From Pseudomonas sp. UBA4194 (GTDB taxonomy: Bacteria; Pseudomonadota; Gammaproteobacteria; Pseudomonadales; Pseudomonadaceae): a DNA stretch of 18,030 nucleotides. The translations under genes were made by a program, and so were the position numbers. The notes under the pieces were generated by a model. The model saw only the letters and a list, made by a program, of their open reading frames with translations, was not told the DNA's origin and did not search any database. Location: positions 1 to 18,030 of the forward strand of contig NZ_DFUE01000070.1 of the NCBI RefSeq assembly GCF_002379585.1. Reading direction: 5' to 3'. Positions 7,074 through 13,725 of the stretch are shown here, piece after piece (positions within the stretch are counted from its first letter, which is position 1; each line of letters begins with the position of its first letter).

Positions 7074-7094
7074 GGCCTCAGCCCGACTGAGGCC
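7074..7094 (+). other. 8-bp hairpin just upstream of the dehydrogenase ribosome binding site
   Basis: GGCCTCAG (7074-7081), loop CCCGA, CTGAGGCC (7087-7094) pair perfectly. The stem ends six bases before GGAG, the ribosome binding site of the next gene, and has no T-run. It may tune translation or mRNA decay; there is no direct evidence for a role. Confidence 0.5.
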
Positions 7095-7109
7095 CGTATG
7101 GAGAATTCG

Positions 7110-7883
7110 ATGACCCGTTACGCCATGATCACTGGCGCCTCAAGTGGACTGGGCCTGGCCCTGGCAGAAGCACTGGCCCGACGCGGCCGCAGCCTTATCC
7201 TGGTGGCTCGCCAGCGTGACCCGTTGGAAAGCATCGCGGTTGAGTTGACGCAACGCTTTGGCGTCGAGGTGCTGTTCCGCGCCTGTGACCTGGGTGAACC
7301 GCTGCGCTTGTCCGGATTTTTGCTGGAACTGGAGGAGAGCGAGCGCCAGATCGACCTGTTGGTCAATTGCGCGGGCGTCCGCTCCCATGGGCACTTCCTG
7401 GCCCAGGACTGGGGGCACGAGCAAGATCTGATCGAGCTCAATATCCTCGCGCTCACCCGACTCTGCCATGTATTGGGCAATGCCATGGCGGTGCAGGGCG
7501 GCGGACAGATCCTTAATGTCGCGTCCCTGGCTGCTTTTCAGCCCACGCCCTGGATGAGCACCTATGCTGCAAGCAAGGCCTATGTACTGCACTTTTCGGA
7601 AAGCCTGCGCGAGGAGCTGAAGAAAACTGGCGTGAAAGTCTCGGTGCTCTGTCCTGGTCCGGTTCGCTCCAGCAACAGAACAGTCGAGCGGCTGGCCCAC
7701 AGCTCACTCCCCTTGAGTCCGGAGCAGGTCGCGTTGCAGGCCGTGAGGGCCCTGGCCAAGAACCGCGCGATCATCATTCCTGGTCGGCGCAATCGCTGGC
7801 TGGCTGCCGCCGGCCGATTCGGTTCACGCTGGCTGGTGCGCAAGGTATCCGGGCTGGTCGCCAAGGCCTACGCGCCCCATTGA
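7110..7883 (+). CDS. Short-chain dehydrogenase/reductase, substrate unknown
   Basis: A 257-residue classical SDR that uses NAD(P)(H) to oxidise or reduce an unidentified alcohol or carbonyl. It has the dinucleotide-binding motif TGASSGLG (8-15), NCAG (85-88), and a full catalytic set N110, S138, Y151 and K155 (YAASK). It ends with a short basic tail (RKVSGLVAKAYAPH) that might touch the membrane. The frame starts at 7098, but ATG 7110 is chosen because GGAG lies exactly six bases upstream and the protein then begins directly with the Rossmann strand (MTRYAMITGASSG). Family members from other bacteria are often annotated as DltE or YqjQ-like, which does not settle the substrate. It lies between the DUF805 and HIT genes; the context gives no clear pathway. 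Confidence 0.9.
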   Translation: MTRYAMITGASSGLGLALAEALARRGRSLILVARQRDPLESIAVELTQRFGVEVLFRACDLGEPLRLSGFLLELEESERQIDLLVNCAGVRSHGHFLAQDWGHEQDLIELNILALTRLCHVLGNAMAVQGGGQILNVASLAAFQPTPWMSTYAASKAYVLHFSESLREELKKTGVKVSVLCPGPVRSSNRTVERLAHSSLPLSPEQVALQAVRALAKNRAIIIPGRRNRWLAAAGRFGSRWLVRKVSGLVAKAYAPH

Positions 7884-7952
7884 CCGGCCAGGGCTGGGCG
7901 TACGCTCCCGGCCTCAGTACACTCACCGCTCTACCGCCATGGAGAAATCGTT

Positions 7953-8291
7953 GTGGACACTCTTTTCACCAAGATCATCAACCGGGAAATTCCGGCCAAG
8001 ATCATCTACGAGGATGACCAGGTCCTGGCCTTCCACGATATTGCGCCCCAGGCACCGGTGCATTTTCTGGTCATCCCGAAGAAACCCATTCGGACCCTCA
8101 ACGACATCACCGAAGAAGACAAGGGCCTGGCCGGCCACATCCTGTTCACCGCCCAGCGCCTGGCCAGGGAATTGGGTTGCGAGGAAGGCTTTCGGGTGGT
8201 GATGAACTGCAATGAACTCGGCGGGCAGACCGTCTATCACATCCACATGCACGTGCTCGGCCAGCGCCAGATGCATTGGCCGCCAGGCTGA
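7953..8291 (+). CDS. HIT family protein (HINT-like nucleotide hydrolase)
   Basis: A 112-residue histidine-triad protein, expected to hydrolyse adenosine 5'-phosphoramidates or acyl-adenylates in the cytoplasm. The active-site motif is H96-I-H98-M-H100 in QTVYHIHMHVLG. The N-terminal DTLFTKIINREIPAKIIYEDD is the standard HINT opening. Translation starts at GTG 7953: GGAG lies eight bases upstream, and the only nearby in-frame start matches the family N-terminus. An out-of-frame ATG at 7939 overlaps that ribosome binding site and is not used. In E. coli the homologue is HinT; which natural substrate matters here is unknown. It stands 69 bases after the dehydrogenase and 66 before coq7. Confidence 0.93.
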   Translation: MDTLFTKIINREIPAKIIYEDDQVLAFHDIAPQAPVHFLVIPKKPIRTLNDITEEDKGLAGHILFTAQRLARELGCEEGFRVVMNCNELGGQTVYHIHMHVLGQRQMHWPPG

Positions 8292-8303
8292 CAGCCACGG
8301 TAT

Positions 8304-8330
8304 TGTCTCGTACCTGGCCGCGCTAGAATG
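8304..8330 (+). promoter_or_regulatory. Possible internal promoter for coq7
   Basis: TTGTCT (8304-8309) and TAGAAT (8325-8330) lie 27 bases before the coq7 start. The -10 box matches at 5 of 6 positions, but the spacer is only 15 bases, so the pair is suboptimal. Confidence 0.3.
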
Positions 8331-8357
8331 ACTGCAGGATTTCAACGGAGGTATCCC

Positions 8358-9005
8358 ATGGCTACCCAGCGTCACTATTCGCCCATCGATCGTCTGCTGC
8401 TGCAGGCCGACACTGCCATGCGCACGCTGCTGCCCTTCAGCGGGCAGCCCTCGCGGCCATCGCCGGCCATCGTGCAGCCCGAGGTGGCGATGGACAAGAC
8501 TCAAAGCCGGCACGTGGCTGGGCTCATGCGCATCAACCACACCGGCGAGGTCTGCGCCCAGGCGCTGTACCAGGGCCAGGCGTTGACCGCCAAGCTGCCG
8601 CAGGTGCGCAAGGCCATGGAGCATGCTGCCGAAGAGGAAATCGATCATCTGGCGTGGTGCGAGCAACGCATCCGCCAGCTCGGCAGCCACCCCAGCGTGC
8701 TCAACCCGTTGTTCTACGGCATGTCGTTTGGCATTGGCGCTGCGGCGGGGATCATCAGTGACCGTGTGAGCCTGGGCTTCGTTGCCGCCACCGAGCATCA
8801 GGTGGTCAAGCATCTGGACGAGCACCTGGTGCAGTTGCCCGTAGAAGACGAAAAGTCGCGCGCCATCCTCGAGCAGATGCGCTCGGACGAGCAAGCCCAC
8901 GCTGAATCGGCGATGGGCGCCGGCGGTGTCAGGTTTCCTGCACCGGTACGCCTGGGCATGAGTCTGTTGGCCAAGGTGATGACCAAAAGCACCTATCGGA
9001 TCTGA
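8358..9005 (+). CDS. coq7: 2-polyprenyl-3-methyl-6-methoxy-1,4-benzoquinone monooxygenase
   Basis: Late ubiquinone-synthesis hydroxylase of the Coq7/CLK-1 di-iron family, peripheral to the inner membrane. The 215-residue product shows the ferritin-like ligand set: E64 (NHTGEVCAQALYQGQ), E94 with H97 (EEEIDHLAW), E146 (ATEHQVVKHLDEHL), and E178 with H181 (SDEQAHAESA). This replaces the UbiF flavoenzyme used by E. coli. The frame begins at 8328, but ATG 8358 is chosen because GGAGG lies six bases upstream and MATQRHYSPIDRLL is the expected N-terminus. It closes the hemJ-coq7 run and is followed by a terminator shared with the convergent osmC-like gene. Confidence 0.95.
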   Translation: MATQRHYSPIDRLLLQADTAMRTLLPFSGQPSRPSPAIVQPEVAMDKTQSRHVAGLMRINHTGEVCAQALYQGQALTAKLPQVRKAMEHAAEEEIDHLAWCEQRIRQLGSHPSVLNPLFYGMSFGIGAAAGIISDRVSLGFVAATEHQVVKHLDEHLVQLPVEDEKSRAILEQMRSDEQAHAESAMGAGGVRFPAPVRLGMSLLAKVMTKSTYRI

Positions 9006-9062
9006 GCATAGGGTGGTCTGACGACACTGTCAGTCAAAGGTCCGTCAGCGCTGGAACGGCCA

Positions 9063-9095
9063 TAAAAGGGCTCCGCAAGGAGCCCCCTTTATTTT
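9063..9095. terminator. Bidirectional terminator between coq7 and the OsmC-like gene
   Basis: GGGCTCC (9068-9074), loop GCAA, GGAGCCC (9079-9085) form the stem. AAAA precedes it and TTTATTTT follows after two extra C. It sits between two convergent genes and can act in both directions; the T-runs are short. Confidence 0.85.
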
Positions 9096-9100
9096 GCGTA

Positions 9101-9523
9101 TCAGCCCAGCTCGACAATTTCGTAATCGTGAGTGATATCGACGCCGGCGCGGCCCAGCATGATCGACGCCGAGCAGTACTTCTCGGCGGACAGCTCCACC
9201 GCGCGCTTGACCTGGGCTTCCTTGAGTCCGCGGCCCTTCACGACGAAATGCAGGTGGATCTTGGTAAACACCTTGGGATCTTCGTCCGCCCGTTCGGCCT
9301 CCAGAAATGCTTCGCAGCTTTCCACTGGCTGCCGTGATTTCTTGAGAATGCTGACAACGTCGAAGTTGCTACAGCCGCCCAGGCCCAACAGCAGCATTTC
9401 CATCGGGCGCACACCCAGGTTACGGCCGCCGCTTTCGGGAGGACCGTCCATCACCACAACGTGGCCGCTGCCCGACTCACCCAAAAACATGGCTTCCCCA
9501 GCCCACTGAATACGCGCCTTCAT
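9101..9523 (-). CDS. OsmC/Ohr family thiol peroxidase-like protein
   Basis: A 140-residue OsmC-fold protein. The family reduces organic hydroperoxides through a cysteine pair, and both are present: C51 in GLGGCSNFDVVSILKK and C117 in AEKYCSASIMLGR. The sequence is closer to the YhfA-like OsmC branch (RPMEMLLLGLGGCS) than to classical Ohr, so its peroxidase role is less certain. A ribosome binding site (GGAG, 9-10 bases back) supports the start. It is transcribed away from vfr across a 206-bp gap and ends at the terminator shared with coq7. YhfA-type genes commonly sit beside crp, which fits this arrangement. Confidence 0.88.
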   Translation of the reverse strand: MKARIQWAGEAMFLGESGSGHVVVMDGPPESGGRNLGVRPMEMLLLGLGGCSNFDVVSILKKSRQPVESCEAFLEAERADEDPKVFTKIHLHFVVKGRGLKEAQVKRAVELSAEKYCSASIMLGRAGVDITHDYEIVELG

Positions 9524-9630
9524 CGCTGCGACTCCACATTTAGAAAGGCGGGCAGCTTAGCACAGCGCACTTGTCGGGATTAATGCGGTCCTAAAGGTCT
9601 GCCCAGTCGGATCGATAGTTATTTGCTGTA

Positions 9631-9646
9631 ACACTTCACAAAGTGT
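9631..9646. promoter_or_regulatory. Perfect palindrome upstream of vfr, operator candidate
   Basis: ACACTT-CACA-AAGTGT is a 16-base site with exact 6-bp arms. It centres about 62 bases upstream of the likely vfr transcription start, in the vfr/osmC divergent region. One strand includes a TGTGA half-site, but the partner half is not at CRP spacing, so the bound factor is unknown. Confidence 0.35.
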
Positions 9647-9664
9647 CTGATAAGCTGACGCCAA

Positions 9665-9694
9665 TTCAGTGGCGCTTTGCCATTAACGTATAAA
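9665..9694 (+). promoter_or_regulatory. Possible vfr promoter
   Basis: TTCAGT (9665-9670), an 18-base spacer and TATAAA (9689-9694) lie 36 bases before the vfr start. The -10 box is good and the -35 poor, which would fit a promoter needing an activator. Confidence 0.4.
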
Positions 9695-9729
9695 AAATGC
9701 GCCATCGATTGCCCAACCGGAAGTGAGCC

Positions 9730-10368
9730 ATGGTCCCTTCTACCCAGAAGATCAAGAACGTCGAAAAGCTGCTGGCCCATTGTCAGCGTCGTCGCTTCGC
9801 AGCGAAGACCAATATCATCTGCGCGGGTGACCGCTCGCAGACGCTGTCGTTTATCCTCAAGGGGTCGGTCACCATCCTGATCGAGGATGAAGAAGGGCGT
9901 GAAATGATCATCGCCTATCTCAACCCTGGGGATTTCTTCGGCGAGCTGGGTTTGTTCGAACCCTCGGACCACGATCAGCAACGCAGTGCCTGGGTACGGG
10001 CCAAGACTGAATGCGACGTGGCGGAGATCAGCTACGAGAAATTCCGCGAACTGGCCGAGGAAGACCCTGAGATTCTGTATGCACTGGGCAGCCAGATGGC
10101 CCAGCGTCTGCGCAACACCACCCGCAAGGTCGGTGACCTGGCGTTCTTCGATGTCACCGGGCGGGTGGCGCGCTGCCTGTTGGAGCTGTGCAAACAGCCT
10201 GATGCGATGACCCATCCCGATGGCATGCAGATCAAGATCACCCGTCAGGAGATCGGCCGTATCGTGGGCTGCTCGCGGGAAATGGTCGGGCGTGTGCTCA
10301 AGGATCTGGAGGAGCGCAGCTTGGTGCACGTAAAGGGCAAGACAATGGTGGTGTTCGGGACTCGGTAA
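9730..10368 (+). CDS. vfr: cAMP-responsive global regulator Vfr/Crp
   Basis: A 212-residue transcription factor of the CRP family. An N-terminal cyclic-nucleotide-binding beta-roll has the phosphate-binding cassette GDFFGELGLFE (67-77, with E72) and RSAWVRA (85-91) facing cAMP. A long dimerisation helix follows, then a C-terminal winged helix-turn-helix (about 171-192: TRQEIGRIVGCSREMVGRVL) nearly identical to that recalled for P. aeruginosa Vfr. The N-terminus and residues 78-84 differ from Vfr, as in P. putida/fluorescens Crp, so the regulon may be unlike the virulence regulon of P. aeruginosa. A GGAAG/GTGAG ribosome binding site precedes the start. It is convergent with the lipoate-ligase-like gene, with only 10 bases between stops and no terminator visible. 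Confidence 0.95.
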   Translation: MVPSTQKIKNVEKLLAHCQRRRFAAKTNIICAGDRSQTLSFILKGSVTILIEDEEGREMIIAYLNPGDFFGELGLFEPSDHDQQRSAWVRAKTECDVAEISYEKFRELAEEDPEILYALGSQMAQRLRNTTRKVGDLAFFDVTGRVARCLLELCKQPDAMTHPDGMQIKITRQEIGRIVGCSREMVGRVLKDLEERSLVHVKGKTMVVFGTR

Positions 10369-10378
10369 GGCCTGGCGG

Positions 10379-11077
10379 CTACTCGACGTCCAGCTCGGCG
10401 AGCAGTGCCCGGTAGGTTCGGCTCAGCCGCTCGATCAATGATTCGGCCGCGAACCGCTCGTGCAAGGCGATATGGCTGTCGGCTCGGACCCGCTGCTCCA
10501 GGCCGCACTCCTGATTGAAGCAATTGACTGCCGCTGCCATGGATTCACGCTCATCGTCCATGAGCATGGCGCCGTGCACCAGCACCACCGGCCGCGTGCC
10601 GCTCAGGCCCTGGCGCCAACGCTGGGCCGTACCGACCCACTTACGACCGTCGAGATTGACGTTGTAACGACCATCGCAGAACGCGCCTTCTATCTCCCCC
10701 AATGAACCATCACCGCCCAGCGCGACAAGTGCGTCGAGCAAAGGCTGGCACAGTCTCAGGTATGCCGTTTCGATACGGTTCTGGTCGCCTTCGCTACGCG
10801 GCGCCACATACACCAGCGCCACATTGATGGTAGCGCTGGATTGCGGCACCGGCTCACCGCCGGTTTCTCGCAGAAGCACTGGCCATCCGCTGGCAGCCAC
10901 GGCAGCGCAGGCGCTCTCGAAGTTGGGCAGACGGGCCATGCGGCGAGGCATGACCAGAGTACGATCGGTAGGCTGCCAGAACAGCAGACCGTGGGATTGA
11001 TCGCCTTTGCAGACGCTGGCGAGCAAATCCTGTTCGGCCCGCAGGCCCGCTTCGGTGGTCAGACGCTGGAGCATCAC
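10379..11077 (-). CDS. Lipoate/biotin protein ligase-like protein
   Basis: A 232-residue member of the LplA/LipB/BirA catalytic-fold superfamily; exact substrate unknown. Visible family marks are RETGGEPVPQSSATINVAL (70-88, the RRxxGG-type strand), GAFCDGRYNVNLDGRK (131-146) and RKWVGTAQRW (145-154), whose K146 matches the ligand-binding lysine of LplA-type enzymes. It is shorter than full LplA (about 330 residues) and lacks the accessory C-terminal domain, so it may be a transferase or need a partner. Translation probably starts at GTG 11077, seven bases after GAGG; ATG 11074 is the alternative. It lies 46 bases after trpC on the same strand, probably at the end of the trp transcript, and meets vfr tail to tail. 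Confidence 0.82.
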   Translation of the reverse strand: MMLQRLTTEAGLRAEQDLLASVCKGDQSHGLLFWQPTDRTLVMPRRMARLPNFESACAAVAASGWPVLLRETGGEPVPQSSATINVALVYVAPRSEGDQNRIETAYLRLCQPLLDALVALGGDGSLGEIEGAFCDGRYNVNLDGRKWVGTAQRWRQGLSGTRPVVLVHGAMLMDDERESMAAAVNCFNQECGLEQRVRADSHIALHERFAAESLIERLSRTYRALLAELDVE

Positions 11078-11123
11078 GGTCGGGCCTCTTGAGAAGATAC
11101 GGTGCTGCGCCGAAGGCCTGCGG

Positions 11124-11939
11124 TCAGTCCAGCGGGCGCTCCGGGAAGAACAGACGCTGCAGCTCCTGGCCCGGATGCTCTGCGCGCATGAAAGCTTCGC
11201 CGACCAGGAACGAGTACACCTCGTTGATTTCCATCAGCTCCACGTCGGCGCGATTGAGAATGCCGCTTTCGGTGATCACCAGCCTGTCCCGTGGAATACG
11301 CGGCAGCAGGTCGAGGGTGGTTTCCAGATTGACCTCGAAGGTGTGCAGATTACGGTTGTTGACCCCGACCAGCGGTGTATCCAGGGTCTTCAGTGCCCGC
11401 TCCAGCTCATCCCCGTCGTGCACTTCCACCAACACGTCCAGGCCGACACTTTTGGCGACTGCCGCCAACTCTGCCATCTGGCTGTCCTGCAGTGCGGACA
11501 CGATCAGCAGTATGCAATCGGCGCCCAGGGCACGCGCCTCGATCACCTGATAAGGGTCGATCATGAAATCCTTGCGGATCACCGGCAGCTGGCAAGCCGC
11601 GCGAGCCTGCTGCAGGTACGCGTCGGCGCCCTGGAAATAGTCGATGTCGGTCAGCACCGACAGGCAGGTGGCGCCGCCTTTCTCGTAGCTGCGGGCAATG
11701 TCGGCAGGAACGAAGTGCTCGCGAATCACGCCCTTGCTTGGCGAAGCCTTCTTCACTTCGGCGATGATCGCCGGCTGCTTCTTCGCCGCCTGAGCGATCA
11801 GTGCCTGGGCGAAACCACGGGTGGGATCAGCGGCGCTCGCCTGGCGTTCGACGTCGGACAGGCTGACCTGAGCACGGCGTTCGGCGACTTCTTCGGCCTT
11901 GCGGGCCAGAATGTTTTCCAGAACCGTTGGCACACTCAT
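11124..11939 (-). CDS. trpC: Indole-3-glycerol phosphate synthase
   Basis: Converts CdRP to indole-3-glycerol phosphate in tryptophan synthesis. The 271-residue TIM barrel has the standard IGPS motifs: AEVKKASPSKG (60-70, with K63), IRKDFMIDPYQ (121-131, with K123), VEVHDGDEL (171-179, with E172), GVNNRNL (192-198) and TESGI (223-227). These lysines and the glutamate are the expected catalytic residues. It is a stand-alone TrpC with no PRAI (TrpF) domain, unlike the fused E. coli enzyme. The start codon overlaps the trpD stop as ATGA, and AGGAG sits in the trpD 3' end, so translation is coupled. Pseudomonas keeps trpF elsewhere. Confidence 0.97.
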   Translation of the reverse strand: MSVPTVLENILARKAEEVAERRAQVSLSDVERQASAADPTRGFAQALIAQAAKKQPAIIAEVKKASPSKGVIREHFVPADIARSYEKGGATCLSVLTDIDYFQGADAYLQQARAACQLPVIRKDFMIDPYQVIEARALGADCILLIVSALQDSQMAELAAVAKSVGLDVLVEVHDGDELERALKTLDTPLVGVNNRNLHTFEVNLETTLDLLPRIPRDRLVITESGILNRADVELMEINEVYSFLVGEAFMRAEHPGQELQRLFFPERPLD

Positions 11940-13000
11940 CCTTCATTCTCCTGCTTGAATACGGCGGTAAACGCGCCCAGCTCCTCGAGTTTTTCGCGGG
12001 CAAGGCCGGTGTGCAACGCATCATGAGCCAGGGCTACGCCTTCCTTTAGGCTGCTGGCGACATCAGCGGCATACAGCGCGGCGCCAGCATTGAGCACGAT
12101 CATTTCTGCAGCCTTCTGACCCTGTTCGGTCTTGCGACGCCCCAAGGCATCGCGAATCAGTTCCAGCGAAGCCGCCGGGCTCTCCACCACCAGGCCATGC
12201 AGGCTCTGGCTCTTGATGCCCAGGTCTTCGGGCTCGACCCAATATTCGGTGACCTGGCCATCCTTCAGTTCCGCCACGTAGGTGGGCGCGGCCAAGCTGA
12301 ATTCGTCCAGCCCGTCACGGGAGTGGACCACCAGCACATGCTTGCTACCCAGGCGCGCCAGCACTTCGGCCAGGGGCCGGCACAGGGCCTGGGTGAACAC
12401 GCCGACCACCTGGTGCTTGACGCCCGCGGGGTTGGTCAGCGGGCCGAGCATATTGAAGAGCGTGCGCAGGCCCAGGTCCCGGCGCGGAATCGCGGCATGC
12501 TTCATGGCGCCATGGTGGGACTGGGCGAACATGAAGCCGATGCCGACGCTGTCGATGCAACGCGCCACCTGCACCGGGCTCAGGTTCAGGTAGACCCCTG
12601 CCGCCTCTAGCAGGTCAGCGCTGCCACTCTTGCCAGAAACCGCACGGTTGCCGTGCTTGGCCACGGTGCAGCCGGCGGCAGCGATCACCAGCGCCGAAGC
12701 GGTGGAGACGTTGAAAATGTTGGCGCCATCGCCGCCGGTGCCGACGATGTCGACCACACCGTCGAGGGTCTTGAGTTCAACTTTGCTGGCCAGTTCACGC
12801 ATGGCGGTGACCGCGCCGACGATTTCGTCGATGGTCTCGCTTTTCATGCGCATGCCCATCATGAAGGCGCCGATCTGAGCTTCAGTGCATTGGCCGGTCA
12901 TGATTTCCAGCATGACCTCGCGCATTTCCTCGGTGCTCAGGTCCAACTGGCTGACGATGCGGGTCAGTGCGGTTTTAATGTCCATGCTCTTGGTAGTCAT
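11936..13000 (-). CDS. trpD: Anthranilate phosphoribosyltransferase
   Basis: Transfers phosphoribose from PRPP to anthranilate, the second committed step of the tryptophan pathway. The protein has an N-terminal helical domain and the PRPP-binding signatures GTGGDGANIFNVST (87-100) and KHGNRAVSGKSGSADLLE (115-132). The common annotation begins at MDIKTALTRIV, five residues in (ATG 12985, 349 residues). I keep ATG 13000 (354 residues) because AAGGGACC lies at a suitable distance before it, while the inner ATG has only AAGAG. The two choices differ by 15 bases. It begins 9 bases after the trpG stop and overlaps trpC by 4 bases, so trpGDC is a tight translational unit. Confidence 0.96.
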   Translation of the reverse strand: MTTKSMDIKTALTRIVSQLDLSTEEMREVMLEIMTGQCTEAQIGAFMMGMRMKSETIDEIVGAVTAMRELASKVELKTLDGVVDIVGTGGDGANIFNVSTASALVIAAAGCTVAKHGNRAVSGKSGSADLLEAAGVYLNLSPVQVARCIDSVGIGFMFAQSHHGAMKHAAIPRRDLGLRTLFNMLGPLTNPAGVKHQVVGVFTQALCRPLAEVLARLGSKHVLVVHSRDGLDEFSLAAPTYVAELKDGQVTEYWVEPEDLGIKSQSLHGLVVESPAASLELIRDALGRRKTEQGQKAAEMIVLNAGAALYAADVASSLKEGVALAHDALHTGLAREKLEELGAFTAVFKQENEG

Positions 13001-13009
13001 GCTGGTCCC

Positions 13010-13609
13010 TTAACCCTGACGGCTGCCGCCGGTCTGCTTGAGAAAGTTGGCGAACAGTTCGTGGCCCTGCTCGGTCAGGATCGACTCGGGGTGAAACTGC
13101 ACACCCTCGACGTTCAGGGTCTTGTGACGCAGGCCCATGATTTCATCGACCGAACCGTCTGCATGGGTGGTCCAGGCGGTGAGTTCGAGGCAGTCGGGCA
13201 AGGTCTCGGGCTTGACCACCAGCGAGTGATAACGGGTCACGGTCAGGGGATGGTTCAAGCCTTCGAACACGCCCTGATCTTCGTGGGCCACGGGGCTGGT
13301 CTTGCCGTGCATCACCTGGCGCGCGCGCACTACATCACCGCCGAAGGCCTGGCCGATGGACTGATGCCCCAGGCACACGCCAAGGATGGGCAGCTTGCCG
13401 GCGAAGTGGCGGATCACCTCCAGCGACACGCCGGCTTCGTTCGGCGTGCAAGGGCCCGGCGACACGACAATGCGTTCGGGGGCCAGGGCTTCGATTTCGG
13501 CGATGGTCAGTTCATCGTTGCGGATGACCTTGACCTCGGCACCCAGCTCGCCGAGGTACTGCACGACGTTGTAGGTGAATGAATCGTAATTGTCGATCAT
13601 GAGCAGCAT
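13010..13609 (-). CDS. trpG: Anthranilate synthase component II (glutamine amidotransferase)
   Basis: Class I glutamine amidotransferase that supplies ammonia to TrpE. The 199-residue product opens with MLLMIDNYDSFTYNVVQYL and has the catalytic triad C79 (GVCLGHQ), H173 and E175 (VQFHPESI), with the oxyanion loop SPGPCTP (50-56). The same subunit often serves p-aminobenzoate synthase (PabA) as well; whether a separate pabA exists cannot be told from this window. The start is weakly supported (GAGG about 10 bases back) but matches the family N-terminus exactly. It is 116 bases downstream of trpE, a gap wide enough for its own promoter or attenuator, and 9 bases upstream of trpD. Confidence 0.97.
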   Translation of the reverse strand: MLLMIDNYDSFTYNVVQYLGELGAEVKVIRNDELTIAEIEALAPERIVVSPGPCTPNEAGVSLEVIRHFAGKLPILGVCLGHQSIGQAFGGDVVRARQVMHGKTSPVAHEDQGVFEGLNHPLTVTRYHSLVVKPETLPDCLELTAWTTHADGSVDEIMGLRHKTLNVEGVQFHPESILTEQGHELFANFLKQTGGSRQG

Positions 13610-13636
13610 GGCGCTTCAACCTCTTGGATTCGCCGA

Positions 13637-13700
13637 CTGGCCGCCGGGGGTGCGGGGCCAGGGGCGGGATAATTCGATGCCGTGGACGCGAGCGTGCGTC
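13637..13700 (-). other. Two hairpins in the trpE-trpG gap
   Basis: Reading with trp transcription, GACGC-N6-GCGTC (13700-13685) is followed by CTGGCC-N13-GGCCAG (13661-13637). Neither has a T-run. The 116-bp gap also holds an AT-rich patch (GAATTAT) that could be a -10 box, but I could not find a matching -35 box or a Trp-rich leader peptide. Confidence 0.4.
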
Positions 13701-13725
13701 GGGGCGGACGTGTCTTGCGCCGCGG

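Noticed and set aside
9627..9646. CRP/Vfr autoregulatory site upstream of vfr
   Set aside because: A TGTGA half-site is present on the minus strand, but the second half is at 4 rather than 6 bases, and the register is wrong for TGTGA-N6-TCACA.
12653..13582. Plus-strand open frame of 309 codons opposite trpD and trpG
   Set aside because: Antisense to secure genes and contains no recognisable domain.
13610..13725. Trp-rich leader peptide ahead of trpG
   Set aside because: Only one possible TGG occurs in the gap, and there is no short open frame with a ribosome binding site.
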